Shown one piece after another: positions 18,887 through 28,131 of a stretch of 64,000 nt of DNA. Location: assembly GCA_009668205.1 (NCBI GenBank), contig WJYM01000005.1, forward strand, positions 186,001 through 250,000, read 5' to 3'. A program made the translations under genes and the position numbers. The stretch is from Enterobacteriaceae bacterium RIT691 (GTDB lineage Bacteria; Pseudomonadota; Gammaproteobacteria; Enterobacterales; Enterobacteriaceae). Under the pieces are notes generated by a model. That model ran no database searches, was not told the origin of the DNA, and worked only from the letters and a program-made list of their open reading frames with translations. The first letter of the stretch is position 1, and every line of letters begins with the position of its first letter.

Positions 18887-19705
18887 TTACTGAGCTGGCG
18901 CTTTCTGGCCCAACGCCAGGCTAATATCCCTTGCGGTATCACGCACTAATTCGCCCTGGCTGGTGAAGCGTTCCGGCGTCAGTCTTGATGCCGGGCCAGA
19001 GATGGAGATAGCGGCCACCACGGTGCCCACATCATCGTAAATGGCGGCTGCAAGACAGTTAAGTCCTGTCACGTGCTCTTCCAGGTCGATAACGTAGCCC
19101 CGTTCTTTAGCCTGCTTCAGGCTCGCCTGCAGTTCAGGCAAATCCACTATGGTGGTGGGCGTAAAGCGCTGCAGGCCCGTTTTCAGGATAGCGTCCATCA
19201 ACTCTTCTTCTGACAAAGGGAAAAGCAACGCCTTTCCTGCGCCAGAAGCATGAAGCGGCAGCCTGCTGCCCAGCGGCGCGCACATCCGGACCATCGATTT
19301 ACACTCTTGCTGCCCTATCAGCACGGCTTCATTGCCGTTGCGAATAGCCACATTCACGGTTTCACCCGACATCAGCATCAGACGGCGCATAAACGGGGCG
19401 GCAACCGACAGGACATCGCGATTGTGGATGTAAGCGGCGCCCACGTTAAACGCGCCCAGCCCGATATGCCACCAGCCTAGCTGGCTGTCCTGATTGATGA
19501 AATCAGCGCTTTCCAGCACTTTCAGCAAGCGGAAAGTCGTTGATAATGGCAAGTCAAGATTCGATGAAATATCGCTTACCGACGAGCTGCCACCGCTTTT
19601 TTCCAGGTACTGCAGGATAGCAATGCCGCGCTCCAGCGCCTGTGCGCCCTTTTGCGCCGCGGGTTCCGCCTGGCTCGGCCTGCCACGCCGTTTAACTTCA
19701 GTCAT
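18887..19705 (-). CDS. allR: Transcriptional repressor AllR (IclR family)
   Basis: AllR represses gcl and the allA-allS region and is released by glyoxylate. The 272-residue protein has an N-terminal winged helix-turn-helix (about 20-85, with [21 protein letters not shown]) and a C-terminal IclR effector domain containing [14 protein letters not shown] and [13 protein letters not shown], where glyoxylate binds. A basic RRRGRP stretch begins the protein, as in E. coli. It lies between allA and gcl with its own terminator. Confidence 0.97.
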   Translation of the reverse strand: MTEVKRRGRPSQAEPAAQKGAQALERGIAILQYLEKSGGSSSVSDISSNLDLPLSTTFRLLKVLESADFINQDSQLGWWHIGLGAFNVGAAYIHNRDVLSVAAPFMRRLMLMSGETVNVAIRNGNEAVLIGQQECKSMVRMCAPLGSRLPLHASGAGKALLFPLSEEELMDAILKTGLQRFTPTTIVDLPELQASLKQAKERGYVIDLEEHVTGLNCLAAAIYDDVGTVVAAISISGPASRLTPERFTSQGELVRDTARDISLALGQKAPAQ

Positions 19706-19794
19706 ACTTCGATTATCTCCACCCTAAAAGCGGGCATCAGTTGTCTGAAAACACCGACATCTTATGCAAGATAATCCACCGGGTCACGTTCAGT

Positions 19795-20277
19795 TCATGC
19801 AAAGTGCAGCTCTTTGGCTGCCACTTTCGCCACATCGCAGTTGTCCTGGCCGCCGCGATCGACGGTCAAAAAGTCTGTCACGCTCTGCCAGGCAAACAGC
19901 GGGTGATGCCAGACATTACGGTGATAATTCACGCCCTGCTTGCCATTACTGATAAAGGCACGCAGCGTGGTTTCATCGGGGGTATCACCGCCCAGCGCCA
20001 CAACCACCACAAAGGCTTCTCCGCCCAGCGGGATAAAAGCCTGAGTTCCCAGCGGGTGACGTTCCAGTTCAGTGACAGTAATCGGCAACGCTGCCGGCTG
20101 GGCTTTATTGATGCTGATAAGCGTTCGGGGTTGTTCCAGCACCTCGACCAGTGCCAGATCGTGAAAGCGTTGCACCTTTCCCTCGTTAATGTGGAAAAAA
20201 TCCTGTCCGTCGGTTTCGATGACATCGCCATACGGACGGAACGCTTCACGCGACAGCGGTAACACTTCAAGTTTCAT
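19795..20277 (-). CDS. allA: Ureidoglycolate lyase
   Basis: AllA cleaves ureidoglycolate to glyoxylate and urea, the alternative to AllD. The 160-residue cupin-like protein starts [21 protein letters not shown] and has the [14 protein letters not shown] and [14 protein letters not shown] motifs characteristic of the family. It is the first gene on the minus strand after the divergent allS promoter region and would be repressed through the AllR operator at 20381-20397. No urease genes are in the window, so the urea formed is either exported or handled elsewhere. Confidence 0.97.
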   Translation of the reverse strand: MKLEVLPLSREAFRPYGDVIETDGQDFFHINEGKVQRFHDLALVEVLEQPRTLISINKAQPAALPITVTELERHPLGTQAFIPLGGEAFVVVVALGGDTPDETTLRAFISNGKQGVNYHRNVWHHPLFAWQSVTDFLTVDRGGQDNCDVAKVAAKELHFA

Positions 20278-20380
20278 CGCCTTTTCCTTGTTTTCTCAAT
20301 CCGTTTTGCCCGGCATTTCACCGCCGTAGCGTTTCTGTTGGCTAATTTAGAACCAACGAAACGGAACATCAATACCAAAG

Positions 20381-20397
20381 TTGGAATATTTTTCCAA
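20381..20397. promoter_or_regulatory. AllR operator between allA and allS
   Basis: TTGGAATATTTTTCCAA has the same TTGGAA-N5-TTCCAA arms as the gcl operator. It lies between the divergent allA (start 20277) and allS (start 20495) genes, where AllR is known to act in E. coli. Controlling both genes from one site would couple removal of ureidoglycolate with supply of the activator. Confidence 0.85.
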
Positions 20398-20494
20398 AAA
20401 CAGATGAAGGCCACATTATTCACAAGGCCATTATGAAAAAATACTTTTAAATCAGACAACAAGACAATTAACACCTCCACTAAGGGGAAATCCC

Positions 20495-21421
20495 ATGTTA
20501 GATCCTGACACCCTACGCACCTTTCTCTGCATTGCCGAAACCGGGAATTTCTCACGAGCAGCGAAAAAATTGTTCAAAACCACCGCCACCATCAGCTACC
20601 GCATAAAACTGCTCGAAGACAATGTGGGCGTCCCTTTGCTGGTCAGAACCACCCGCAGCGTGTCCCTGACCCCTGCAGGACGGCATCTTTTGAGCCAGGC
20701 GAAGGAATGGCTCGGCTGGATAGACGGCATGCAGGGCGAGCTTCGCCAAATCAACGACGGCGTTGAGCGACAGGTCAATATCGTGGTCAACAACCTGATG
20801 TATTCTCCTCAGGCCATTGCCACACTGCTCGCCTGGCTGACCGAGCGCTATCCTTTTACCCAGTTCCACTTCTCCCGCCAGATTTACATGGGCGTGTGGG
20901 ACACCCTGCTTCACGATGATTTTTCTCTTGCCATTGGGGTGACGGGGAATGAATCGCTGTCCGATAGCGTGGCGCTGGCCCCGCTTGGGGAGGTGAACTG
21001 GCTGTTTGTGATGGCGCCCCATCACCCACTCAACCAGCAATCTTTACCGCTTTCCGACGCTCAATTACGCCGCTACCCGGTAGTCAATATCAAAGACAGC
21101 GCCGTGAAGCTCACCCGGCGCGTAGCCTGGCTTTTGCCGGGGCAAAAAGAGATTGTCGTGCCGGATATGGAAACCAAAATTGCGGCCCATCTCGCCGGTG
21201 TTGGCGTCGGATTTTTGCCTGAGCCCCTTTGTCGCCCCTTAATCGAGGCTGGATTGCTGGTTAACCGGACCATTCCGGTAATGCGCCCGCCTTCACCGCT
21301 GAGTCTGGCCTGGCAAAAAGGCAATGCCGGAAAAGCCGTGCAGGATATTGTTGCGCTGTTCGTTCAGCGTAAAACAGAGGTCGAAGGCTTCTGGCAGCCC
21401 TTTTCCTCGTCGTTGCAGTGA
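20495..21421 (+). CDS. allS: LysR-family activator AllS
   Basis: AllS activates the allD operon. The 308-residue protein has a LysR winged helix-turn-helix at the N-terminus ([25 protein letters not shown]) and a C-terminal periplasmic-binding-protein-like sensor; [29 protein letters not shown] is almost the same as in E. coli AllS. Divergent from allA with AllR control between. ACTAAGGGGAAATCCC precedes the ATG, giving a good GGGG-type ribosome binding site. The signal to which AllS responds is not established by sequence. Confidence 0.96.
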   Translation: MLDPDTLRTFLCIAETGNFSRAAKKLFKTTATISYRIKLLEDNVGVPLLVRTTRSVSLTPAGRHLLSQAKEWLGWIDGMQGELRQINDGVERQVNIVVNNLMYSPQAIATLLAWLTERYPFTQFHFSRQIYMGVWDTLLHDDFSLAIGVTGNESLSDSVALAPLGEVNWLFVMAPHHPLNQQSLPLSDAQLRRYPVVNIKDSAVKLTRRVAWLLPGQKEIVVPDMETKIAAHLAGVGVGFLPEPLCRPLIEAGLLVNRTIPVMRPPSPLSLAWQKGNAGKAVQDIVALFVQRKTEVEGFWQPFSSSLQ

Positions 21422-21486
21422 AAAATCAAAGTATCCTTCTGCGATACGCGTAGAATCCCCCTATGCCATTCGAGAAGGATTTTTTC

Positions 21487-22557
21487 ATGAACAATGGGAC
21501 AGACTTCCGCGCCATTCTGCGTGCCGGAACGCCCATCATCGATGTACGCGCGCCCGTTGAGTTTCAGCAAGGTGCCGTGCCAACCGCCATCAACCTGCCG
21601 CTCATGAACGACGATGAACGCGCAGCCGTGGGCACCTGTTACAAACGCCAGGGTGCGGAAGCCGCGCTGAAGCTCGGCCATTCTCTGGTCCACGGTGAGC
21701 TTCGCCAGCAGCGTATTGACGCCTGGCTGGAGGCATTTCGCCAGCACCCAAACGCGTTTCTTTGCTGCGCCCGCGGCGGCCAGCGGTCGCATATTTCTCA
21801 GCAGTGGCTGCGCGAAGCAGGGCTTGATGTGCCGCTGATTGTCGGCGGGTATAAATCCCTGAGACAGGCAACGATGAGCATCACTGAGGAGAAGGTCAAA
21901 AGCCCCATTGTGCTGATTGGCGGGTGCACAGGAAATGGCAAAACGCTGCTGGTGAAGGCGCACGCGTCGGGCATCGATCTCGAAGGCCTCGCCCATCACC
22001 GCGGCTCTTCATTTGGCCGAACCCTGCAACCGCAGCTTTCGCAGGCAAGTTTTGAAAACGCGCTGGCCGTTGAGCTGTTACGCACTGAGAGTGAACGCTG
22101 GGTGCTGGAAGATGAAGGCCATATGATTGGCGCCAATCACCTGCCGGAATGTCTGCGCGAACGGATGGCGCAATCGCCGATTGTGGTGGTGGAAGACCCG
22201 TTTGACGTCCGGCTGGAGCGCCTTCGGGAAGAGTATTTCACGACGATGCATCAGGAGTTCCTGCAGGCTTTTGGGGAAGAGAAAGGCTGGCAGGAATACA
22301 GTGAATATTTGCACCACGGGCTGTACGCCATTCGCCGCCGTCTGGGGTTGCAGCGCTTTGCTGAGCTGAAGGATACCCTCGATACCGCGCTGGTTGAACA
22401 GCAGCGCAGCGGCACAACCGAGGTGCACTTTAGCTGGCTCAGGCCGTTGCTGATTGAATATTACGATCCGATGTACAGCTATCAGCTGAGCAAAAAGGCC
22501 GAGAAGATTGTGTTTCGGGGAAACTGGCAGGAAGTGGCGGAGTGGGTCAGCCAGTAA
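21487..22557 (+). CDS. selU: tRNA 2-selenouridine/geranyl-2-thiouridine synthase
   Basis: SelU (MnmH, YbbB) replaces sulfur by selenium at the wobble 2-thiouridine of some tRNAs, going through a geranylated intermediate. At 356 residues it has an N-terminal rhodanese domain with [10 protein letters not shown], where C94 corresponds to the E. coli catalytic cysteine, and a C-terminal P-loop domain opening with [16 protein letters not shown] near residue 140. The start at [11 protein letters not shown] is preferred over an ATG at 21463 because AGAAGGA sits upstream and the E. coli protein begins here. Single gene, convergent with ybbP. Confidence 0.95.
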   Translation: MNNGTDFRAILRAGTPIIDVRAPVEFQQGAVPTAINLPLMNDDERAAVGTCYKRQGAEAALKLGHSLVHGELRQQRIDAWLEAFRQHPNAFLCCARGGQRSHISQQWLREAGLDVPLIVGGYKSLRQATMSITEEKVKSPIVLIGGCTGNGKTLLVKAHASGIDLEGLAHHRGSSFGRTLQPQLSQASFENALAVELLRTESERWVLEDEGHMIGANHLPECLRERMAQSPIVVVEDPFDVRLERLREEYFTTMHQEFLQAFGEEKGWQEYSEYLHHGLYAIRRRLGLQRFAELKDTLDTALVEQQRSGTTEVHFSWLRPLLIEYYDPMYSYQLSKKAEKIVFRGNWQEVAEWVSQ

Positions 22558-22566
22558 CGCCTCAGC

Positions 22567-22710
22567 TTAATTGCCCGGCGGCACCACGCGTGCAGGACCG
22601 ACAACATACGTTCCCCCATTTTGGTCGTTCTGGTTTTGTCGCTCCGGTAAGCGCTGCGCCACCGGGGCAACCAGGTTAAACGCTAAACTGCCGGAATAGC
22701 GCCTTCCCTT
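22567..22710 (-). other. Orphan open frame after ybbP, no start codon
   Basis: On the minus strand, in the frame one base ahead of ybbP, 47 codons including the stop are open from 22710 to 22567. The last part reads FNLVAPVAQRLPERQ then NQNDQNGGTYVVGPA and ends VVPPGN, which has a protein-like composition. There is no ATG and no ribosome binding site. It may be the remnant of a gene deleted at this spot, where E. coli K-12 carries rhsD and associated fragments, or chance. Function unknown. Confidence 0.25.
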
Positions 22711-25090
22711 TCAGCAGACGAACGCCCAGCCAGCCGCCGCAAACTGACAGCAGCACCGCACCACAAATCGGCAGCGTGACCCACAGACGCCAGTCCGGTT
22801 CCCAAGGGAAATCGAACACGCGGGTTTGCAGTGCCGCCAGCGCCGTTTCCGCGCCTATCGCCGCCACCAGACCAGAGACAAAGCCTAGCAGCGCAAACTC
22901 TGCCCACAGCGTGGTGCGCAGCAGCGATTTACCCGCGCCCAGCGTGCGCCACACCACCAGCTCCTGATGGCGCTGGCGCATGCCAACCTGCACCTGTGCC
23001 AGCAGCAGCAGCACACCGCACGCCGTCACCAGCACTACCATCACTTCCAGCGCACGGCTCACCTGACTCAGTACCTGGCTGACCTGTTTGAGGATCGCGC
23101 CGATATCCAGCAGGCTGACGGTCGGGAATTCGCGGTTCAGTTGGGTGAGCAGCGTGTTACCCCGATCCCAACGGAAACTGGTCAACCAGCTTTGCGGCTG
23201 CCCCTCTAAAGCCCCCTGCGGGAAAATGAAGTAGAAATTCGGCTTCAGGCTTTCCCAGTCCACCTTACGCAGGCTGGTCACTTTGGCACTGAATGCCTGG
23301 GTGTCCCCGGTAAACGTTACGCTATCCCCCAGCGTAACATTGAGCCGTTTCGCCAGTCCGTCCTCCATCGACACTTCACCCGGCTTTGGCGGCCAATTGC
23401 CAGCCGTAACGGCGTTGTGGTCGACCGGCTGGTTTTGCCAGGTCAGATTCAGCTCCCGGTTCAGGGCTTCGTCTTTATTGCCGTCGGTGGATTGTCCGTT
23501 AATTTCCGTCAGGCGTGCCCGCACGATCGGGAAGAACGTGGACGGGATCACCTGATGATCGGCCAGGAATTCTTTCACCGGGCCAACCTGCTCAGGCGCA
23601 ATGTTGATCAGAAAATAGTTCGGACTATCCGGCGGTAGCTGCTGTTGCCATCGGTCCAGCAGATCACCGCGCAGCACCAGTAACAGGGCCAGCAGCATGA
23701 AGGAAAGGGAAAACGCGGCGAGCTGGCTGAGGGTCGACCACGGCTGGCGTAAAAGACGGCTGACGGCCAGCCGCAGCGGCAGCGATTTTAGCGTCAGACG
23801 TTTCAAGACATTCAGAAGGCCCCATCCGACTAAGCCGCACAATGCGGCAAGCACCACGGCTCCGGCGAGCACCGACCACAGCAGCATTGAGCCGCCCATC
23901 AGCCATGCCAGAAGCAGCACCACGACAACCACAATCACCGGGATGTAAAACTTCAGCGGCCAGACATCCGCGACCGCATCACGACGCAGCACGCGCAGCG
24001 GTTGGGTTGCCAGCAGCAAGCGCCAGGGACGAAGCCCCACCAGCAGTGAAATCACCACCATCGCGCCGGTGGCCCACAGCCACGGCCACAAACTGGCTGG
24101 CGGCAGCGCGGCAGGCAGCACGGGCTTGAGAAGCATCATCAGCACGTTTTCAAACAGCAGTCCCATTACGCCGCCGGTGATCAGTGAAAGCACCAGCAGC
24201 ATCGCCCACTGCCCGAGGATCAGTTTTCGCAGCTGCGCGCGCCCTGCCCCTAATGTTTTCAGCACCGCCACCAGATCGTAGCGGCTGCGGCAGTAATGCC
24301 CCATCGCCACCGCAACGGCGGCCACCGCCAACAGCAAAGTCAGCAATGCCGAGAGCAGCAGGAATTGCTGCGAGCGTTCGAGGGATTTGCCCAACGCGCC
24401 GTCGTCCTGTTCAAGACCAATCCAGCGCTGATCGGGCTTCAGCTGCGGCAGCAGCCACTTTTCGTAACTGGCGAGTTGCCCAAGTGTGCCGCCAAATTTA
24501 TAGCGCCAGCTGACACGGCTGCCCGGCTGCACCGCCCCGGTTTTCGCGACATCCGCAATGTTCATCATCAGCCGCGGGGCCATCTGGAACGGGTTGAAGC
24601 CAGAATCAGGCTCCTGAATCACCTCACCGGCAATTCTGAACGTGGCGTCCCCCACATCGATGGAATCACCCGTTTTCAGATTCAGCAGCGCCATCAACCG
24701 CGGTTCGAGCAGCACCGTTCCGGCCTGCGGCTTCAGCCCTGGCGGATTCGTGTCCAGCTGGCCGTACATCGGATAGATATCATCCACCGCTTTCACACTT
24801 GCCAGCTGCGGTGTGTCTCCGGCGTAGGTCATGGTAGCAAACGTCAGTTGCTCGCCCACTTTCAGCCCCATTTCGCGGGCTTTATGCAGCCATTCTTCCG
24901 GCGCCGCGCGGGCGGTACGCAGCGTTCTGTCGCCCGCCATAAAGTCCCGGCTCTGCTGGTTAAGCCCTTTCTCCATTCTGTCGCTGATATTGCCCAGCGC
25001 CAGCACACACGCCACGGCAAGACTCAGCGCCAGCCAGACAATCAATAGCGACGGGGAGCGCCATTCGCGCCAGAACCAGCGGGCAATCAT
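22676..25090 (-). CDS. ybbP: ABC exporter permease YbbP (FtsX-like)
   Basis: An 804-residue inner membrane protein with about ten predicted helices and two FtsX-like permease modules: one after residue 240 (LLSALLTLLLAVAAVAVAMGH) and one at the C-terminus (VMVVLVTACGVLLLLAQVQVG), separated by periplasmic parts. It pairs with the ATPase YbbA, whose stop overlaps its start by four bases. Family resemblance to LolCDE/MacB-type systems suggests mechanotransmission or export of a lipid-like or peptide substrate; the true substrate is unknown. Length equals that of E. coli YbbP. Confidence 0.95.
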   Translation of the reverse strand: MIARWFWREWRSPSLLIVWLALSLAVACVLALGNISDRMEKGLNQQSRDFMAGDRTLRTARAAPEEWLHKAREMGLKVGEQLTFATMTYAGDTPQLASVKAVDDIYPMYGQLDTNPPGLKPQAGTVLLEPRLMALLNLKTGDSIDVGDATFRIAGEVIQEPDSGFNPFQMAPRLMMNIADVAKTGAVQPGSRVSWRYKFGGTLGQLASYEKWLLPQLKPDQRWIGLEQDDGALGKSLERSQQFLLLSALLTLLLAVAAVAVAMGHYCRSRYDLVAVLKTLGAGRAQLRKLILGQWAMLLVLSLITGGVMGLLFENVLMMLLKPVLPAALPPASLWPWLWATGAMVVISLLVGLRPWRLLLATQPLRVLRRDAVADVWPLKFYIPVIVVVVVLLLAWLMGGSMLLWSVLAGAVVLAALCGLVGWGLLNVLKRLTLKSLPLRLAVSRLLRQPWSTLSQLAAFSLSFMLLALLLVLRGDLLDRWQQQLPPDSPNYFLINIAPEQVGPVKEFLADHQVIPSTFFPIVRARLTEINGQSTDGNKDEALNRELNLTWQNQPVDHNAVTAGNWPPKPGEVSMEDGLAKRLNVTLGDSVTFTGDTQAFSAKVTSLRKVDWESLKPNFYFIFPQGALEGQPQSWLTSFRWDRGNTLLTQLNREFPTVSLLDIGAILKQVSQVLSQVSRALEVMVVLVTACGVLLLLAQVQVGMRQRHQELVVWRTLGAGKSLLRTTLWAEFALLGFVSGLVAAIGAETALAALQTRVFDFPWEPDWRLWVTLPICGAVLLSVCGGWLGVRLLKGKALFRQFSV

Positions 25091-25773
25091 GCGGTTTCCT
25101 CCAGCTGTCCGTTAACCAGACGCAAGCGTCGGTCGCAGCGGGCGGCCAGTTCAGGATCGTGCGTGACCAGAATCAGCGTGGTGCCGTGCTCGCGATTCAG
25201 CGAAAACAGCAGCTCGGCAATGCGATCGCCGGTTTGTCTGTCGAGGTTGCCCGTTGGCTCATCGGCAAACAGTACATCCGGACGCCCGTTAAACGCGCGG
25301 GCCAGCGCCACACGCTGCTGTTCGCCGCCGGAAAGCTGTGCCGGAAGATGATGCAGACGCTTGCCCAGCCCCAGCTGTTCAAGCAGGGCTTTGGCATGGC
25401 TGCGCCCTTGGCTGTCGCTTTCGCCGCGCAGTAATGCGGGCAACTCGACGTTTTCCAACGCGTTCAGCGTCGGGATAAGCATGAAGGACTGGAAAACAAA
25501 ACCGATGTGACGCGCGCGCAACGCGGCACGAGCCTCTTCGTCCATTTGGTGAAGCGGCTGCCCCACCAGCGTCACTGTGCCGCTGCTGCCATCATCCAGC
25601 CCGGCGAGGATCGCCAGCAGCGTTGACTTGCCTGAGCCAGACTCGCCTATCAGCGCAATGCTCTGGCCCCGTTTGACAAGCAGCTCAACTCCAGTAAGGA
25701 TGGAGAGCTCCTGCTCACCCTGACCGACGGATTTCTTAAGATGATGAACTTCAAGTATGTTTTCCGCTGGCAT
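25087..25773 (-). CDS. ybbA: ABC transporter ATPase YbbA
   Basis: The 228-residue ATPase of the YbbAP system. Walker A GESGSGKST, signature LSGGEQQRVALARA, Walker B VLFADEPTGNLD and the switch histidine in VTHDPEL are all present, in the LolD/MacB/FtsE subfamily. It overlaps ybbP by four bases at its 3' end. At its 5' end it overlaps the divergent tesA gene by 33 bases, so the first eleven codons of each gene are antisense to each other. A link between TesA lysophospholipase and lipid-related transport by YbbAP has been suggested from this fixed neighbourhood. Confidence 0.96.
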   Translation of the reverse strand: MPAENILEVHHLKKSVGQGEQELSILTGVELLVKRGQSIALIGESGSGKSTLLAILAGLDDGSSGTVTLVGQPLHQMDEEARAALRARHIGFVFQSFMLIPTLNALENVELPALLRGESDSQGRSHAKALLEQLGLGKRLHHLPAQLSGGEQQRVALARAFNGRPDVLFADEPTGNLDRQTGDRIAELLFSLNREHGTTLILVTHDPELAARCDRRLRLVNGQLEETA

Positions 25774-26367
25774 TTGCCTTTCCTGTTTCTGATTCTGTTA
25801 AGCTTTCGCGCCCTGGCGACGGACACGCTGCTGATTCTGGGTGACAGCCTGAGTGCTGGCTATCGCATGGCGGCCACTGCCGCATGGCCTGCGCTGCTGA
25901 ATGAAAAGTGGCAGCCGAAGACCGATGTTGTCAACGCCAGTATCAGCGGCGACACGTCGCAGCAGGGTCTGGCGCGTCTGCCCGCGCTGCTCAAACAGCA
26001 TCAGCCACGCTGGGTGCTGGTCGAACTTGGCGGCAACGATGGCCTTCGCGGATTCCAGCCGCAGCAAACGGAGCAGACCCTACGGACCGTGCTGCAACAA
26101 ATTAAAGCGGCGAACGCCCAGCCGCTGCTGATGCAAATTCGCCTGCCTGCCAACTACGGCCGCCGGTATAATGAGAGCTTCAGCGCCATCTATCCAAAAC
26201 TGGCCAGCGAATTTGATATTCCCCTGCTGCCGTTTTTTATGGAAGAGGTATACCTGAAACCGCAGTGGATGCAGGACGACGGTATTCATCCCAATCGTGA
26301 CGCCCAGCCGTTTATTGCCGACTGGATGGCGACACGCCTGGCCCCCTTAGTTAAACACGACTCCTGA
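25741..26367 (+). CDS. tesA: Periplasmic acyl-CoA thioesterase I / protease I / lysophospholipase L1
   Basis: TesA is a periplasmic GDSL hydrolase acting on acyl-CoA, acyl-ACP, lysophospholipids and some esters. The 208-residue precursor has a signal peptide of 26 residues ending in ALA. ILGDSLSAG holds the nucleophile S36 (S10 of the mature enzyme), GGNDGLRG gives the oxyanion residues, and DDGIHPN near residue 180 gives the aspartate-histidine pair. The start overlaps ybbA by 33 bases in the opposite direction; the same N-terminus is seen in E. coli TesA. ybbO follows on the same strand. Confidence 0.97.
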   Translation: MMNFKYVFRWHLPFLFLILLSFRALATDTLLILGDSLSAGYRMAATAAWPALLNEKWQPKTDVVNASISGDTSQQGLARLPALLKQHQPRWVLVELGGNDGLRGFQPQQTEQTLRTVLQQIKAANAQPLLMQIRLPANYGRRYNESFSAIYPKLASEFDIPLLPFFMEEVYLKPQWMQDDGIHPNRDAQPFIADWMATRLAPLVKHDS

Positions 26368-26395
26368 GAGTCGCGAGTTGTCTTCAGGTAAAGTT

Positions 26396-27166
26396 ATGCA
26401 AAAAACGGTCTTAATAACAGGATGTTCCAGCGGAATTGGGCTGGAAAGCGCCCAAGAGCTTAAACGCCAGGGCTTTCGCGTACTGGCCGCCTGCCGTAAA
26501 CCGGAAGATGTGGAGCGCATGTCGGGAATGGGGCTGACCGGCATTATTCTCGATCTCGATTCGCCGGAAAGCGTGGAGCGAGCGGCCGCCGAGATCATTA
26601 CGCTCACCGATAACCGTCTGTACGGCATTTTCAACAACGCCGGCTTTGGCATGTACGGCCCGCTTCACACCCTGAGCCGTGCCCAAATGGAACAGCAGTT
26701 CTCTACCAACTTCTTTGGCGCTCATCAGTTAACCATGCTGCTGTTACCGGCGATGGAGCCGCACGGCGAAGGCCGAATTGTGATGACATCATCCGTAATG
26801 GGCCTGATCTCAACGCCGGGCCGTGGCGCTTATGCTGCCAGTAAGTATGCGCTGGAAGCCTGGTCAGATGCCTTACGCATGGAGCTGCGCCACAGCGGTA
26901 TCAAGGTCAGCCTGATTGAACCGGGCCCCATTCGCACTCGCTTTACGGAAAACGTGAATCAGTCACAGGCCGATAAGCCGGTAGAAAACCCGGGTATCGC
27001 CGCACGCTTCACCCTCGGGCCAGAGGCCGTTGTGGAAAAAGTGCGCCATGCTTTCGTCAGTGACAAACCGAAAATGCGCTATCCGGTTACGCTGGTGACC
27101 CACGCGGTGATGCTGTTAAAACGCCTGCTGCCGGGCCGGATGATGGACAAAATCTTGCAGGGCTGA
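26396..27166 (+). CDS. ybbO: Short-chain dehydrogenase YbbO
   Basis: A 256-residue short-chain dehydrogenase/reductase. TGCSSGIG near the N-terminus is the NADP-binding glycine motif, NNAGFG is the structural loop and YAASKYALEAW contains the catalytic YxxxK. E. coli YbbO reduces fatty aldehydes and retinaldehyde-like substrates with NADPH. I chose the ATG at MQKTVLITG because CAGG stands upstream; a TTG at 26378 would add six residues and comes closer to the E. coli annotation, which has a 13-residue N-terminal extension. It follows tesA by 28 bases. Confidence 0.93.
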   Translation: MQKTVLITGCSSGIGLESAQELKRQGFRVLAACRKPEDVERMSGMGLTGIILDLDSPESVERAAAEIITLTDNRLYGIFNNAGFGMYGPLHTLSRAQMEQQFSTNFFGAHQLTMLLLPAMEPHGEGRIVMTSSVMGLISTPGRGAYAASKYALEAWSDALRMELRHSGIKVSLIEPGPIRTRFTENVNQSQADKPVENPGIAARFTLGPEAVVEKVRHAFVSDKPKMRYPVTLVTHAVMLLKRLLPGRMMDKILQG

Positions 27167-27224
27167 GTTGAAGCTGCGCTTCGAGCCCCCATGTAAGAGT
27201 GAAATCGACAAAAGAGAATGACTT

Positions 27225-28079
27225 ATGTCTGCACAATTTATTGTTAACATTTCCGAAGCCAACCTGCACCAGACGCTGGAGCAGTCGGTCACCACCCCTG
27301 TTCTGTTTTACTTCTGGTCACCGCGCAGCCAGCACTGTGAGCAGCTGACGCCAATGCTGGAAAGCCTGGCCACGCAGTACAACGGTCAGTTTATTCTGGC
27401 GAAGCTCGACTGCGATGCCGAGCAGATGATCGCCTCCCAGTTCGGCCTGCGCGCCATTCCTACCGTCTATCTGTTCCAGAACGGTCAGCCAGTCGACGGT
27501 TTCCAGGGCCCGCAGCCGGAAGAAGTGGTTCGTGCGCTGCTGGATAAAGTCCTGCCGCGTGAAGAGGAGCTGAAAGCCCAGCAGGCCATGCAACTGATGC
27601 AGGAAGGCAAACATGGCGAAGCTCTGCCGCTGCTGAAAGACGCCTGGCAGTTGTCCAACCAGGATAGCCAGATTGGCCTGCTGTTGGCGGAAACGCAGAT
27701 TGTGCTGCAGCGTTCTGAAGATGCAGAAGCTACGCTGAAAACCATTCCATTGCAGGATCAGGACACCCGCTATCAGGGCCTGGTGGCGCAGATTGAATTG
27801 CTGAAACAGGCAGCAGATACGCCTGAAATTCAGCAGCTACAACAGCAGGTTTCTGAACGTCCTGACGATGCGGCGCTGGCGTCAAAGCTGGCTCTTCAGC
27901 TGCATCAGGTGGGGCGTAACGAGGAAGCGCTGGAGCTGCTGTTGAGCCATCTGAGAAAAGATCTGGGGGCGGCTGATGGCCAGGCTCGCAAGATGTTGCA
28001 GGAAATCCTTGCGGCGCTCGGGACCGGAGATGCGTTAGCGTCGAAGTATCGCCGTCAGCTTTATTCGCTGCTGTACTAA
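27225..28079 (+). CDS. cnoX: Chaperedoxin CnoX (YbbN)
   Basis: CnoX protects proteins from hypochlorous acid and passes them to GroEL and DnaK. The 284-residue protein has an N-terminal thioredoxin fold (about 1-110) in which the CxxC site is SQHC ([12 protein letters not shown]), as in the redox-inactive E. coli protein, followed by a tetratricopeptide-repeat region (about 120-284). GAGAATG-rich sequence precedes the start. It follows ybbO after 58 bases and ends at a dyad repeat convergent with fetB. Confidence 0.96.
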   Translation: MSAQFIVNISEANLHQTLEQSVTTPVLFYFWSPRSQHCEQLTPMLESLATQYNGQFILAKLDCDAEQMIASQFGLRAIPTVYLFQNGQPVDGFQGPQPEEVVRALLDKVLPREEELKAQQAMQLMQEGKHGEALPLLKDAWQLSNQDSQIGLLLAETQIVLQRSEDAEATLKTIPLQDQDTRYQGLVAQIELLKQAADTPEIQQLQQQVSERPDDAALASKLALQLHQVGRNEEALELLLSHLRKDLGAADGQARKMLQEILAALGTGDALASKYRRQLYSLLY

Positions 28080-28095
28080 CCGCTGAGCGACGGCT

Positions 28096-28116
28096 CCCTC
28101 TCCCACCAGGAGAGGG
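28096..28116. repeat. Short copy of the GC-rich dyad repeat (cnoX/fetB junction)
   Basis: CCCTCTCC and GGAGAGGG form an 8-bp stem with a five-base loop, 17 bases after the cnoX stop and 16 before the end of convergent fetB. It is the core of the larger repeat found at 37.2, 42.3, 45.7 and 54.7 kb. No strong T-tract follows, yet the position suits a shared 3' end structure. Confidence 0.7.
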
Positions 28117-28131
28117 GGAAACCTCAGTTCC

